Assembly: GCA_026646875.1 (NCBI GenBank)
Contig: JAPKHL010000027.1
Coordinates: 1 to 55,614 of the forward strand
Origin: Rhodocyclaceae bacterium
GTDB lineage: Bacteria > Pseudomonadota > Gammaproteobacteria > Burkholderiales > Rhodocyclaceae
Reading direction: 5' to 3'
DNA length: 55,614 bases
In this document: in pieces, positions 1-9,336 of the stretch
How the letters are laid out: each line of letters opens with the position of its first letter
How positions within the stretch are numbered: position 1 is the stretch's first letter
Translations under genes and position numbers: made by a program
Notes under the pieces: model-generated
Seen by the model: the letters and a program-made list of their open reading frames with translations, nothing else
Database searches by the model: none
Told to the model about the DNA's origin: nothing

Positions 1-363
1 CGAGATCACCTTCGTTCCGCTCGACGAAGAGGCTTTCATGGCCGAGCGCAACGAACGCTTCCGGGCCTACGATCAGGATCTCGGGAAGCTCAATTTCAGG
101 ACGATCGGCACCTCGACGCTGAGCGACACGCAGTCGTCCTGGACCCCGCCAAGGGCTTCGCCATGCTCGAAAAGCACCTCCACCGGGAATCCGACACCCT
201 GCTGGAGCTGGGCCTGGTGAACGCCGGAATCGATCCGCAGGGCCGGCGCGCCCTGACGCTGCGCGGCGCGCTGCCGATGACCTTCCGGCTCGCGCCGCCC
301 TGGCGGCATCTGCGGGACCTTCGGGACAAGCGGAAGCGCCGGGTCCTGCTGGGCTTGCGCTGA
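1..363 (+). CDS. 3' end of an unrecognised gene, with an apparent frame change
   Basis: Partial: the 5' end lies outside the window. Two overlapping open frames each look coding in part. From base 2 the frame reads plausibly (EITFVPLDEEAF...) to about base 120. From about base 125 the frame ending with the TGA at 361-363 has the strong G/C third positions of the neighbours and reads AVVLDPAKGFAML onward to a very basic tail ending RRVLLGLR. The simplest reading is one gene with a one-base indel at about 105-140, either a real lesion or a sequence error. I do not recognise the family. Confidence 0.4.
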   Translation, partial: RDHLRSARRRGFHGRAQRTLPGLRSGSREAQFQDDRHLDAERHAVVLDPAKGFAMLEKHLHRESDTLLELGLVNAGIDPQGRRALTLRGALPMTFRLAPPWRHLRDLRDKRKRRVLLGLR

Positions 364-666
364 GCCCTCCCGGGCAGAAAAACCCGGCGCGCACGGGAAC
401 CGGAGCGACTCCGGGCAATCAACGTCTCCGTGGCCGCACGCCATCCACCGCGTGCGCCGGCCGCGATCATGGCAATGCCGGCGCCATCATTCCGCAGGGC
501 GGACGGCGAACCGCAACGCCGGCAGCCGCTGCGCCACGAATACCTTTAAAATTGACATGGAAATACTCCGTTGGCACGGCGAGGGTGGTGCTCGCCTTGC
601 CCGGCGGGAATCGCCTCGCGGCATCCGCCGGCGATCCAACATGAAAAGAATGAAGAGCGAATAACC
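364..666. other. Non-coding stretch before the IPTL-CTERM gene
   Basis: About 300 bases with no convincing gene. It must hold the promoter of the secreted protein that starts at 667. A TTGACA hexamer occurs at about 551 in a short A/T-rich patch, but I see no matching -10 at standard spacing. No repeat or strong hairpin was noticed. Confidence 0.4.
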
Positions 667-3351
667 ATGAAAATGCTGACCCACGGGTGGCGGCGCGCGG
701 CCAGGATGGCCGTTGCCGGGATGGCGATCCTCCTCGCGCAGGCCGGCATGGCAGCCACGATCTCGGTGCAGGATGCGGGCGCGGGGGGCTCATGCTCGAA
801 TGCCTGGCCGCCCTCGGTCGTCGGCAACTACACCGAGAACGGCACCCTGAACGGGGCACCCCGCTACGACAGTCCGGCAGGCTGGTATGTCTACCGCGTC
901 AACATCTGGGGGCTGGACAACTGGGTGGTCAGCAACACGCCGGGGAGCGCGGATTACAACAATTCGACGATTGCCTTTTACCAGCAAAGCTCGGCAGCGA
1001 CGCCGCCCCTCAATTCGGGCTACACCAGCACCAACTCGGCCTGCGGCAAGATCAATATCGTCGCCGGCGCGGGCGCCACGCCCCCCTCGGCGCCGACCAT
1101 CTACAACCTCAACAGCGGCATGCCCCCCTACATCTCCGGCGGCTCGACCACGGTGGGCTGGTCGACGGTGACCGGCGCAATCGGCTACAAGCTCGATGTC
1201 GCCACCGACGCGGCGTTCACCGCTTTCGTCACCGGCTACAACGCCAAGGTGATCACCGACACGCCGACGCCGCCGACCTTCACCACCGTCTCCGGGCTCA
1301 ACAGCCCGGGCACCACCTACTATTTCCGGGTCCGCGCCTACAACGGCGTGGGCGACAGCAGCAATTCCGCGACGCTGAGCACCACCAGCGTCCCCGCCGC
1401 GCCGACGGCCACCGCCGCCTCCGCCGTCACCGCACAGCAGTTCCAGGCGAACTGGGGTGCGCAGACCGGGGCCGACGCCTACGCCCTGCAGGTCTGCACC
1501 GATGCCGGTTTCACTAGCTGTTTGGCCGGCTACAACCCTTCCTCCGAATCCGGAACCTCCGCCACGGTCACCGGCCTGACCGCGGCGACGACGTACCACT
1601 ACCGGCTGCGCGCCTCCAACGCGAATGGCAGCAGCGCTTACTCGAACAGCATCGCGGTCACGACCAATGCCCGCCCGGCCCTCGGCGGCACCTTCACCAC
1701 GGCGGGCGCGGTCAACGACAACGCGACGATCGCCCCGTTCTCCGGCGTCACCGTCAGCGACGCCAATGGCGACAACGTCTCGGTGAGCATTGCCTACACT
1801 GCCGCGAACGGCACCCTGTCCGGCACGGGCCTGACCGGCACGGCCGGCAACTACGTGCTCTCGGCCGCCGCACCCGCCACGGTCACGGCACGGCTGCAGG
1901 CGCTGGTCTTCACCCCGACCCTGCACCAGGGCGCCCCCGGCAGCACGGTGACGACCACCTTCACCCTGACCCCCCACGACGGCGTCGATACCGGCAGCGC
2001 CAACGGCAGCACCGTGGTCACCACCACCATGAGCAACGTCGCGCCGGTCTTTGTCGGCGCAGGCACCAGCCTGACGGTCTATGCGAACTCGGGCGCCAAC
2101 GACATCAAGTCGCTGCTGCACGCCAGCGATCCCGATGCGTCGCAGACGCTGACCTGGTCCGTGCACACCGCGCCGGCGCACGGCACCCTCACCCTTTCCG
2201 GAACCACGGCCGCCGCGGGCGGCGCCGACATCACGCCGGGCGGCAGCGCAACCTACACGCCCACGGCCAGCTACAGCGGCCCGGACAGCTTCACCGTGCA
2301 GATCGGCGACGGCATGGCCACGACCACCCGCAGCATCAGCGTCACCGTCGCCATGGTCATTCCGGATGCGCCCACCATCGGCACGGCCACCGCCGGCAAC
2401 GCCCAGGCTTCGGTGACCTTCACCCCGCCCGCCTTCACCGGCGGCTCGCCGATCACCGGCTATACCGTCACGTCGAACCCCGGCGGCCTCACCGGTACCG
2501 GTGCCGCCAGTCCGCTCACCGTCACCGGCCTGACCAACGGGACCGCCTACACCTTCACCGTCACCGCCACCAACGGCATCGGCACCGGGCCGGCTTCCGC
2601 TGCGTCCAACAGCGTCACGCCGGTACTCAATGGCAGTTGCGGACCGGCGAACGGCGTGCCCACGGGTTTCGTTCCGGCCACGGTGCAGTTGTGCGCGCAG
2701 GGGACACCCGGCGCTGTCCTGTCGGGATCGCCCTGGAGCTGGACCTGCCACGGCAGCGCCGGGGGGGGCGTCGATGCCGCCTGCGCGGCCCCCAACGCGG
2801 CCACGGCCACCGGTTCCGGGCTGGCTCGCGCGGTGATCGCCGGGGGGACCTGGAGTCTCGATACCGTGTCGTCCTCGGGATTCATCCCGACCTCGGGCCA
2901 CCCCAAGTCGCCCCCCGGCCTGCCGCCGGGAATCGCCTTCCCGCACGGCCTGCTCGACTTCGTCCTGACGGCCGGTGCGCCCGGCACGGCGGCCACCCTC
3001 ACGATCACGTATCCGGCAGCGCTTCCGCCGGGCACGAGCTACTGGAAATACGGGCCGACCCCGGCGGGTTACAACTGCACCGGCCCGGCCTGCGCCTTGC
3101 CGCACTGGTACCGGATGCCGCCGGCCCAGGCGGTGGTGGCCGGCAACACGATCACGCTGACGATTTTCGACGGCGGCGTGGGCGACGACGATCTGCTGCC
3201 CAACGGGATCATCGTCGACCAGGGCGGCCCCGGCGTTCCCGGCGGCGGCGCGCCGGGCATCCCCACCCTCTCGCAGTGGGGCGTGGCGCTGCTGGCGGTA
3301 CTGCTGGGGCTGCTGACGGCGCGCCCGCTGCGCCGCAGCCGCCGCCCCTAG
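667..3351 (+). CDS. Secreted fibronectin type III / cadherin-like repeat protein with IPTL-CTERM tail
   Basis: 894 residues from the ATG at 667; an upstream in-frame ATG at 571 is rejected because a clean signal peptide (MKMLTHGWRRAARM, then a hydrophobic stretch ending AGMAA) starts at 667. Two fibronectin type III-like domains (about residues 135-340), tandem-95/cadherin-like repeats (about 340-575) and another FN3 domain (about 575-670) follow. A Cys-containing segment (NGSCGPANGVPT) and a C-terminal domain come next. The protein ends in GIPTLSQWGVALLAVLLG plus a basic tail, the IPTL-CTERM sorting signature: motif, hydrophobic helix, Arg cluster. Known of the family: exported surface proteins presumed to be processed by a dedicated sortase-like system. 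Substrate and role are unknown; adhesion or polymer binding is possible. Confidence 0.85.
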   Translation: MKMLTHGWRRAARMAVAGMAILLAQAGMAATISVQDAGAGGSCSNAWPPSVVGNYTENGTLNGAPRYDSPAGWYVYRVNIWGLDNWVVSNTPGSADYNNSTIAFYQQSSAATPPLNSGYTSTNSACGKINIVAGAGATPPSAPTIYNLNSGMPPYISGGSTTVGWSTVTGAIGYKLDVATDAAFTAFVTGYNAKVITDTPTPPTFTTVSGLNSPGTTYYFRVRAYNGVGDSSNSATLSTTSVPAAPTATAASAVTAQQFQANWGAQTGADAYALQVCTDAGFTSCLAGYNPSSESGTSATVTGLTAATTYHYRLRASNANGSSAYSNSIAVTTNARPALGGTFTTAGAVNDNATIAPFSGVTVSDANGDNVSVSIAYTAANGTLSGTGLTGTAGNYVLSAAAPATVTARLQALVFTPTLHQGAPGSTVTTTFTLTPHDGVDTGSANGSTVVTTTMSNVAPVFVGAGTSLTVYANSGANDIKSLLHASDPDASQTLTWSVHTAPAHGTLTLSGTTAAAGGADITPGGSATYTPTASYSGPDSFTVQIGDGMATTTRSISVTVAMVIPDAPTIGTATAGNAQASVTFTPPAFTGGSPITGYTVTSNPGGLTGTGAASPLTVTGLTNGTAYTFTVTATNGIGTGPASAASNSVTPVLNGSCGPANGVPTGFVPATVQLCAQGTPGAVLSGSPWSWTCHGSAGGGVDAACAAPNAATATGSGLARAVIAGGTWSLDTVSSSGFIPTSGHPKSPPGLPPGIAFPHGLLDFVLTAGAPGTAATLTITYPAALPPGTSYWKYGPTPAGYNCTGPACALPHWYRMPPAQAVVAGNTITLTIFDGGVGDDDLLPNGIIVDQGGPGVPGGGAPGIPTLSQWGVALLAVLLGLLTARPLRRSRRP

Positions 3352-3396
3352 GGTAACGGGCGAAACCGGCGCAACAGGCGCGGCGGGCGCCGTGCC

Positions 3397-4371
3397 TCAG
3401 TTCCCGCGCACCAGCGCGGCGATCTGTCCCATGTCGAGGTTGCCGGCCCGCTCACGGATCTGCGGCAGGTAATCGGCCTGCAGGTTCCTGGCCGGGCCGA
3501 GCAGGCCGGCGTAGGTTTCCTGCAGCATGGCGGAGGTCATCTGGCGGCCGCCGCCGTAGTAGCGCTTCGCCAGCTGTCCGAGCGCGTAGGTGGTGGCGAA
3601 GGAGAAGGCCACGCCGGTGGCCGCCTTGCCCATGCCGCCGACCAGTTTGCCGGCGGCCTTGCCGAGCAGCCCGCCGATCAGCTTGCGGCCGAACTGCTCG
3701 AGGTACTGCGAGGTGAGGCCGATGCCCAGGGTGGCCAGCAATTCGCGGATGTGTCCCTGATCGAGCTCGTAGCCGTGGGCCTTGCCGATGCCGTACACCA
3801 TGCGGATCTGCAGGGGAATGATCGCCATCGACGCCCACGACTGCGGCAGGAGCTCGAGCGCGCCATTGAGAATGGCGGTGTTGAGGATGGTGCGGTCGAG
3901 TTCGGCCTCGGCGACGCGCGGCTGTGCGGCGATCACCGGCCCCGGGGCACCGGCGGGCGGCGGGACGGGCGTCGCCGGTGCGGCCGCCTCGGTCAGCTCG
4001 GCAACGCTTTCCGCCTGGCGGTCGAGCGGGTCGGTGACGCCGGCGTCGAGGCCCAGCGCGCCGGCCAGTCCGGCGAGAAAGCGCCGCTCGGCCTCGGTGG
4101 TGCGGCCATCGGCATCGCAGACACAGACGGCCATCTCGTAGGCCAGCTGCCGGTGCGTGGCGTCGCCGAGCGCGGCGGCGGCCTTGCTGGCGTCGACGCG
4201 CTTGAGCAGAACCTCGCGGTAGAGGCCGGGCAGATCGGGGGCGCCCGGCGCGCTGCCCAGGGATTCCGCCAGGCGGCGGATCTCCTCGCGCTCGCGCTCG
4301 TCGTTGTTGCCGTCGGCAAAGGCCGCCAGCAGGGCGATGCTCAGGATTGCCTGTTGTTCGCTCGGGGTCAT
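3397..4371 (-). CDS. TerB-like protein with C-terminal DUF697-type membrane-associated region
   Basis: 324 residues from the ATG at 4371 (MTPSEQQAILSIALLAAFAD); a longer start at 4404 adds only an unlikely leader. Residues 1-130 resemble the tellurite-resistance TerB helical domain: acidic DGNNDEREREE and CDADGRTTEAE segments in the positions where TerB has paired metal-binding acidic loops. A Pro/Ala linker follows, then a C-terminal half (about 165-324) rich in Gly and small residues (GRKLIGGLLGKAAGKLVGGMGKAATG) resembling DUF697 proteins of membrane-stress contexts. It lies downstream of the PP2C phosphatase on the same strand, so the two probably share a transcript. TerB and PP2C modules recur together in stress signalling; the specific function here is unknown. 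Confidence 0.65.
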   Translation of the reverse strand: MTPSEQQAILSIALLAAFADGNNDEREREEIRRLAESLGSAPGAPDLPGLYREVLLKRVDASKAAAALGDATHRQLAYEMAVCVCDADGRTTEAERRFLAGLAGALGLDAGVTDPLDRQAESVAELTEAAAPATPVPPPAGAPGPVIAAQPRVAEAELDRTILNTAILNGALELLPQSWASMAIIPLQIRMVYGIGKAHGYELDQGHIRELLATLGIGLTSQYLEQFGRKLIGGLLGKAAGKLVGGMGKAATGVAFSFATTYALGQLAKRYYGGGRQMTSAMLQETYAGLLGPARNLQADYLPQIRERAGNLDMGQIAALVRGN

Positions 4372-4432
4372 CGTGCGGTCTCCGGTGGTGAACGCCTGCG
4401 GCAACCGGCGGCGCCGGCTGCCCGTGGGGCGC

Positions 4433-5209
4433 TCAGTTTACCGCTGGCGACGGTTTTTTTTGCGGGGCGTCGTGCAGCTTGAGGATGGCGACCGAGATGT
4501 TGTCGCCCTCGCCCCGGGCCCGCTCGCGCGCGCGGCGGATCAGCACGTCGGTGGCCTCGCGCGCGCTGTGCGCGGCGATCACGCCGCCGAGTTCGGCGTC
4601 CGAGAAGTAGGCCCACAGGCCGTCCGAGCAGAGCAGGAAGCTGTCGCCGGCCTGCAGGTCGCTGTCGCTGCCGGTCTCGATCCGGGGCAGGTCGCCGCCG
4701 CCGAGGGAGGTCAGCAGGATGTTGCGGTTGGGGTGGACCAGCGCCTGCTCGGCCGTGATCCGCCCTTGCCGCAACAGCTGTTCGACGTAGGAGTGGTCGC
4801 TGCTGCGGAAGCGCGGCTGGTCGCCGCGAAAACGATAGAAGCGGCTGTCGCCGCTGTGCGCCCAGGTCACCTTGCCGGGTTGCAGCAGCAGCATCACGGC
4901 GGTGCTGTGCGGGTCCTTCTCGTTGATGAAGCGCGAGGCCTTGATCAGCATGTGCGCCTCGTTGATGCTCGCTTCCAGCATGTCGCCGGCGGTTTCGGTG
5001 CTGGCCGAGAAATGTTCGAGGTTGTTGCGGGCGGTGTGGATCACCTGCTGCGCGGCCAGCGCGCCCCCGGTGTGTCCGCCCATCCCGTCGGCCACCACGG
5101 CGAGCACCACTCCGCCGCCGCGCGGGTGCGGCAGGATCGCCACGCGGTCCTGCTGTTCCTTGCGGTCGCCCTGATGCTGCGCGATGCAGGCATCGATCGT
5201 CAGTGCCAT
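4433..5209 (-). CDS. PP2C-family serine/threonine protein phosphatase
   Basis: 258 residues, the usual length of a single-domain bacterial PP2C (PppA/Stp type). Metal-coordinating motifs are all visible: QQDR near the N-terminus, ADGMGGH at about residue 40, GDSRFYR at about 118, CSDGLW at about 193 and GEGDNIS near the end. It dephosphorylates Ser/Thr-phosphorylated proteins in the cytoplasm using two Mn/Mg ions. No partner kinase gene lies in the window. The next gene downstream on the same strand is the TerB-like protein. Confidence 0.92.
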   Translation of the reverse strand: MALTIDACIAQHQGDRKEQQDRVAILPHPRGGGVVLAVVADGMGGHTGGALAAQQVIHTARNNLEHFSASTETAGDMLEASINEAHMLIKASRFINEKDPHSTAVMLLLQPGKVTWAHSGDSRFYRFRGDQPRFRSSDHSYVEQLLRQGRITAEQALVHPNRNILLTSLGGGDLPRIETGSDSDLQAGDSFLLCSDGLWAYFSDAELGGVIAAHSAREATDVLIRRARERARGEGDNISVAILKLHDAPQKKPSPAVN

Positions 5210-5251
5210 GGTCGGTGCTCTCTCCAGGGCCGCAAGGGTATCACGTTTGGC

Positions 5252-5602
5252 CTAGCCGGCCGACGGCGGCACGGACACCGCGCGACGCTGCAGGATTTCG
5301 GGGCGCGACAGATGCTCGCTCCGCCCCGGATTGCGCTCGATATAGACGCGATGCGCGGCGACGACCAGGGCGTGGACTTCCTCGCCTTCCAGGTCGGGAA
5401 AGTTCTCGCGCACCACGCGAAAGGCCAGGTGCTCGAGCGAGTGCCCCCCCCAGCCCCGCGCCGGATCGAAGAAGGGTTCGATCATCGCGAAGGCGGCGTC
5501 GAAGGTTGCCCGCAGCCGGAGGTTGCGCCGCCGTTCGCCGTCGCCGGCGTCGCGGTTCCGTGTGTTTTCGTCCATTGCCGTTCCCTGATCAACTGTCGTC
5601 AT
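5252..5602 (-). CDS. Small hypothetical protein, coupled to the AMP-ligase gene
   Basis: 116 residues from the ATG at 5602, or 107 from the in-frame ATG at 5575. The 5602 start overlaps the TGA of the preceding ligase as ATGA, favouring translational coupling. It is soluble and charged with no signal peptide or membrane helix; the core FDAAFAMIEPFFDPARGWGGHSLEHLAFRVVRENFP looks like a folded helical domain. I do not recognise it. The sequence gives no functional clue beyond co-transcription with the ligase. Confidence 0.6.
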   Translation of the reverse strand: MTTVDQGTAMDENTRNRDAGDGERRRNLRLRATFDAAFAMIEPFFDPARGWGGHSLEHLAFRVVRENFPDLEGEEVHALVVAAHRVYIERNPGRSEHLSRPEILQRRAVSVPPSAG

Positions 5603-7047
5603 TCTTTTTGGTTTCGCGGTCGCGCTGCGCGTGCCGCCGCGCCTGGTTGGCGAGGATCGTCGGCCGGGCGTCGGGGGATTCTATCGCCTTCGGCGCCGCG
5701 CGGGGCGTCCGCGCGCCCCCGGTACCAGAGGTAGCCGTCCTCGTCCATGCGGGCCAGATCGCCGGTCGGCATCCAGCCGTCGCCGACGGTTTCCCCCCGC
5801 GCCGCGACGGGATTGTCGAGGCAGCCGAGCATCAGCGCCGGATCGTCCTCGCCGTGCCAGCGGCGATGCACGGCGATTTCGCCGGTCTCGCCGCGCGGCA
5901 GCTCGCGCCCCCCGGCGTCGAGCACGGCGACGCGGTGGCCCGGGTAAGCCCGTCCCATGGACCCCGGCCTGACCGGCCAGAGCGTGCCGCAGTTGCCGAC
6001 CGGATGGCCGATCCCGGTCTGCCCGAACATTTCGTTGATGCCGACCCCGAGCTTTTCGCGCGCCCACTGGAAAAGCGCTTCGCCGAGCGGCTCGCCGGCG
6101 CTGGCGATGGTGCGCAGGTCGATGTCGTAATGCGCCTTCGGATCGGGTACCGCCGCCATCATCGCCCGCAGGGCGGAGGGCGGCAGGAAGACGTTGCGCA
6201 CACCGTATTTCTCGATCAGGGCAAAGGCCTTTCCGGCATCGAAGCGTCCCGCGTAGGCGAGCAGCGGCTGGCCGAAATGCCAGGCCGACAGGAACGCATT
6301 CCACAGACCGCCGCTCCAGGCCCAGTCGGCCGGCGACCAGAGCAGGTCGCCCGGCTGCGGATAGAAGTCATGCGCACAGACGAAGCCGGGCAGGTTGCCG
6401 AGCAGCGTGCGGTGCGCCAGCAGCACGCCCTTCGGTGCGCCGCTGGCGTTGCGGGCGTAGAGGATCTGGGCCGGATCGTCGGCCGCTGTGTCGGCCGGCG
6501 CGTAGCGCGGCGAGGCCGGCGCGAGGACCGCTTCCCAATCGTGCGCACCGGATGCCGACAGCGGCCCGACGCCGATCGCGTGCCGCAGTCCGGGCAGGCG
6601 GTCGCGGGTTTTCCGGATTGCGCGCAGCTTCGTCCAGGACGTCTCGTCGACGATGGCGACATGCGCGCCGGCATGGGCGAGACGGGATTCGAGCGCGTCC
6701 GGGCCGGAGCGGGGCGAGAGCGGCACGGCAACGGCGCCCATCTGGTAGATCGCGACGTGTGCGACGGCGGCCTGCGGGCACTGCGGCAGCAGGATGGCGA
6801 CCCGGTCGCCGCGCAGGGTGCCGAGCGCGGCGAGCACGTTGGACAGGCGGTTGGCCGCGCACTGGATGTCGTGGAAGGTGTGCGCCGAGGTAAAGCCGGA
6901 TTCGTCCTCGTGGTAGAGCGCAAAGCGGCTGCGGTCGCTCGCCCAGCGTCCGCAGACGTCCACCCCGAGGTTGAAGCGCGCCGGCACCCGCCAGCGGAAG
7001 TCCGCGCACAGGGCCGCGTGACTGTCGGAGCGGCAATCGGCGAACAT
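5599..7047 (-). CDS. AMP-dependent acyl-CoA synthetase/ligase lacking the C-terminal domain
   Basis: 482 residues from the ATG at 7047. It matches the N-terminal domain of acyl-CoA synthetases of the acetyl/medium-chain (AcsM-like) group: the P-loop-like segment is degenerate (YARNASGAPKGVLL in place of YTSGTTGxPKG), followed by WSPADWAWSGG, the adenine-binding INEMFGQTGIGHPVGN and GWMPTGDLARMDEDGYLWYRGRAD. After GRAD, where the family continues for about 100 residues including the catalytic lysine, this protein runs only about 40 basic, low-complexity residues to the stop. Codon third positions suggest the last 38 codons may be read one frame over, ending at 5589. Either way the mobile C-terminal domain is missing, so full adenylation/thioesterification is doubtful: a decaying gene or an altered enzyme. 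Confidence 0.7.
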   Translation of the reverse strand: MFADCRSDSHAALCADFRWRVPARFNLGVDVCGRWASDRSRFALYHEDESGFTSAHTFHDIQCAANRLSNVLAALGTLRGDRVAILLPQCPQAAVAHVAIYQMGAVAVPLSPRSGPDALESRLAHAGAHVAIVDETSWTKLRAIRKTRDRLPGLRHAIGVGPLSASGAHDWEAVLAPASPRYAPADTAADDPAQILYARNASGAPKGVLLAHRTLLGNLPGFVCAHDFYPQPGDLLWSPADWAWSGGLWNAFLSAWHFGQPLLAYAGRFDAGKAFALIEKYGVRNVFLPPSALRAMMAAVPDPKAHYDIDLRTIASAGEPLGEALFQWAREKLGVGINEMFGQTGIGHPVGNCGTLWPVRPGSMGRAYPGHRVAVLDAGGRELPRGETGEIAVHRRWHGEDDPALMLGCLDNPVAARGETVGDGWMPTGDLARMDEDGYLWYRGRADAPRGAEGDRIPRRPADDPRQPGAAARAARPRNQKE

Positions 7048-7070
7048 GCGGCGCGGCGGGCGGGTCGGGC

Positions 7071-7946
7071 TCAATCGACGCCGTGGAAGCGCTCGAGCAC
7101 GACGTCGATGAACTCGGGCAGCGCGGCCTCGTGGATGCCCAGCTCGGCGAGAACATCGTCGCGCACCTCGCGCCACTCCGGATAGTCGAGCACGATGTCG
7201 AGGTGGTGGATGTGGATCGCCAGTTGCAGGATGGCGACCATGGTGCGCGCGGCATGCGTGTCGAGGCGCGCCATGTCGTGGTGGTAGCGGATCGCGTCGC
7301 AGATGAAGTCGGGCAACCGCCAGTGGCGGGCGACCAGGTAGCCGACCACGCAGTGATCGGCGGAGAAACGCGCGTCCTCCTCGGCCAGGCTGGTCCACCG
7401 CCCCGGCTCGTCGAGCCGCATCGCCTTGCAGTAGGTCGTGAAGCGCTGCATCAGCACCGGCACGCCGCAATCGTGGAAGATGCCGGCCAGCCCGGCCTGG
7501 TCGGGAAAGATGTTGCACACCGAGACGCGGTCGGCGGCGATCAGCATGGCCAGCTGGGAGATTGCCTGCGAGCGGGCCCAGAAGGCCTCGAAAGCCTTCT
7601 GGTTGTGCTTCGCCGGCAGCGCCGAGGCGAAGGCGACCGCGCGCACCAGGTTGGCGGTCTGGTTGATGCCGATCGCCTGCAGGATGTGCTCGACCGATTC
7701 GAAGGGCTGGTGCCGGCGATAGGCCGCGCTCTTCACGACGCGGAACAGCGCGGCGACGATGGCCGGGTCCTGCGCCAGGGTGCGCGCCAGGCGGCGCACG
7801 TCGGAAACGCCGGCGGCCAGCTGCTGCATGAACTCGTCGAGCACGCGCGGCTGCGGCGGGATGCTGACCCCCTTCTCGAACAGGCGCTTCATGCTCCTCG
7901 CTTCTTCGTCGGAGAGGGTGGTCAGGAGGGAGGGGTCGAGCGCCAT
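7071..7946 (-). CDS. HDOD-domain protein
   Basis: 291 residues from the ATG at 7946. An HDOD domain fills about residues 25-225 (IPPQPRVLDEF..., VEHILQAIGINQTANLVRAVAFASAL, GIFHDCGVPVL, ADHCVVGYLVARHW). HDOD proteins are regulatory relatives of HD phosphohydrolases that usually lack a full metal site and act in signalling, chemotaxis or cell-cycle control. No fused output domain is present. It sits between the glc genes and the ligase on the same strand with a 97-base gap from glcF, so it may be transcribed separately. Confidence 0.85.
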   Translation of the reverse strand: MALDPSLLTTLSDEEARSMKRLFEKGVSIPPQPRVLDEFMQQLAAGVSDVRRLARTLAQDPAIVAALFRVVKSAAYRRHQPFESVEHILQAIGINQTANLVRAVAFASALPAKHNQKAFEAFWARSQAISQLAMLIAADRVSVCNIFPDQAGLAGIFHDCGVPVLMQRFTTYCKAMRLDEPGRWTSLAEEDARFSADHCVVGYLVARHWRLPDFICDAIRYHHDMARLDTHAARTMVAILQLAIHIHHLDIVLDYPEWREVRDDVLAELGIHEAALPEFIDVVLERFHGVD

Positions 7947-8043
7947 GGCAACACACGGTACGGGAAGGGTGGGCAGAGTGTAGCGCGGGGACCGTCTTGC
8001 CCCCAAGTCCGGCAGCGGCGGGCGCCACCGGCGCCCGCACCGT

Positions 8044-9312
8044 TCAGCGCACGGGAATCGCCGCCAGGCGCTCGTCGATCAGCTCGATCCAGTGCCGTAC
8101 CGGCGTCGCGCTGCCGCTCTGCAGGTGCGTCTGGCAACCGATGTTGGCGGTGACGAAGACGGTCGGCGCACCGGCGCCCAGCGCGGCCAGCTTGTTGTCG
8201 CGCAACTGCCGGGAGAGTTCCGGCTGCAGGATCGAGTAGGTTCCCGCCGAGCCGCAGCAGAGATGCGGATCGGCCACCGGCGTCAGCTCGCAGCCGGCGG
8301 CGGCGAGCAGCGCTTCGACGACGCCGCGGATCTTCTGTCCGTGCTGCAGCGTGCACGGCGAATGGAAAGCGACCTTCTGCGCCGTCGCCGGGGCCGCGCG
8401 CAGCAGCTCGACCAGCCGCGCCCGCTCGGCGGCGAGCACCTCGGCGACATCGCGCGTCAGGGCGGAGACGCGCGCCGCCTTCTCGGCGTAGGCCGGATCG
8501 TGCCGAAGCAGTTCGCCGTATTCCCGGACGTGCGCGCCGCAGCCCGAGGCGGTCATCACCAGGGCCTCCACCGAGCCGTCCTCGATGTGCGGCCACCAGC
8601 AGTCGATCAGCCGGCGCATGTCGTCGAGTGCCGCTTCCTGGGCATTGAGGTGGAAGCGCAGGGCACCGCAGCAGCCGGCGCCGGGCGTCTCGAAGAGCTC
8701 GATGCCGAGCCGGTCGAGCACCCGCGCGGTGGCGGCATTGGTGTTCGGCGCGAGGTCGGGCTGCACGCAGCCGGCCAGCGCGATCATGCGCCGCGCATGG
8801 CGGACCGGACGCGTGGAAAAGTCCGGCCACGGCCGGGCGCCACCGGCGACCGGGGTCGGCACCTTGTCGGCGAGCATGCCGGGCAGCAGCGGACGCATCA
8901 GCTGGCCGGCCCGCACCGCCGGCCGGAACAGCCAGCGACGCGGCAGCGCCTCGCGCAGCAGGAAGCGCTTGAGCCGCTCGACGCCGCTGCGCGGCACGCG
9001 CGCCTCGACGACGGCACGGCCGATGTCGAGCAGGCGGTGGTATTTGACGCCCGACGGGCAGGTGGTTTCGCACGAGCGGCAGGTGAGGCAGCGGTCGAGA
9101 TGCAGCTGGGTCCGCGCGCTGACCGGCTGCCCCTCGAGCATCTGCTTGATCAGGTAGATGCGGCCGCGCGGGCCGTCGAGCTCGTCGCCGAGCAGCTGGT
9201 AGGTCGGACAGGTGGCCGTGCAGAAGCCGCAGTGCACGCAGGTGCGCAGGATCGCGTCGGCCTCGCGCCCTTCGGGCGTGTCCTTGATGAAATCGGCAAG
9301 ATTGGTTTGCAT
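8044..9312 (-). CDS. glcF: Glycolate oxidase iron-sulfur subunit GlcF
   Basis: 422 residues. Two ferredoxin-type 4Fe-4S motifs lie at the N-terminus (CVHCGFCTATCP at about 25, CLTCRSCETTCP at about 75). Two CCG domains follow (GCCGALRFHLN and HLCCGSAGTYS), as in GlcF and LutA-like proteins. It passes electrons from the flavin subunits GlcD/GlcE to the respiratory chain during oxidation of glycolate to glyoxylate at the inner membrane. It lies 24 bases after glcE, completing a glcC-glcD-glcE-glcF operon. Confidence 0.95.
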   Translation of the reverse strand: MQTNLADFIKDTPEGREADAILRTCVHCGFCTATCPTYQLLGDELDGPRGRIYLIKQMLEGQPVSARTQLHLDRCLTCRSCETTCPSGVKYHRLLDIGRAVVEARVPRSGVERLKRFLLREALPRRWLFRPAVRAGQLMRPLLPGMLADKVPTPVAGGARPWPDFSTRPVRHARRMIALAGCVQPDLAPNTNAATARVLDRLGIELFETPGAGCCGALRFHLNAQEAALDDMRRLIDCWWPHIEDGSVEALVMTASGCGAHVREYGELLRHDPAYAEKAARVSALTRDVAEVLAAERARLVELLRAAPATAQKVAFHSPCTLQHGQKIRGVVEALLAAAGCELTPVADPHLCCGSAGTYSILQPELSRQLRDNKLAALGAGAPTVFVTANIGCQTHLQSGSATPVRHWIELIDERLAAIPVR

Positions 9313-9336
9313 GATCGGCGAGGGGTCGGCGAAGGG

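Noticed and set aside
790-3105. Long minus-strand open frame opposite the IPTL-CTERM gene
   Set aside because: Low-complexity Arg/Gly-rich translation without motifs; it is the antisense of a repeat-rich high-GC gene.
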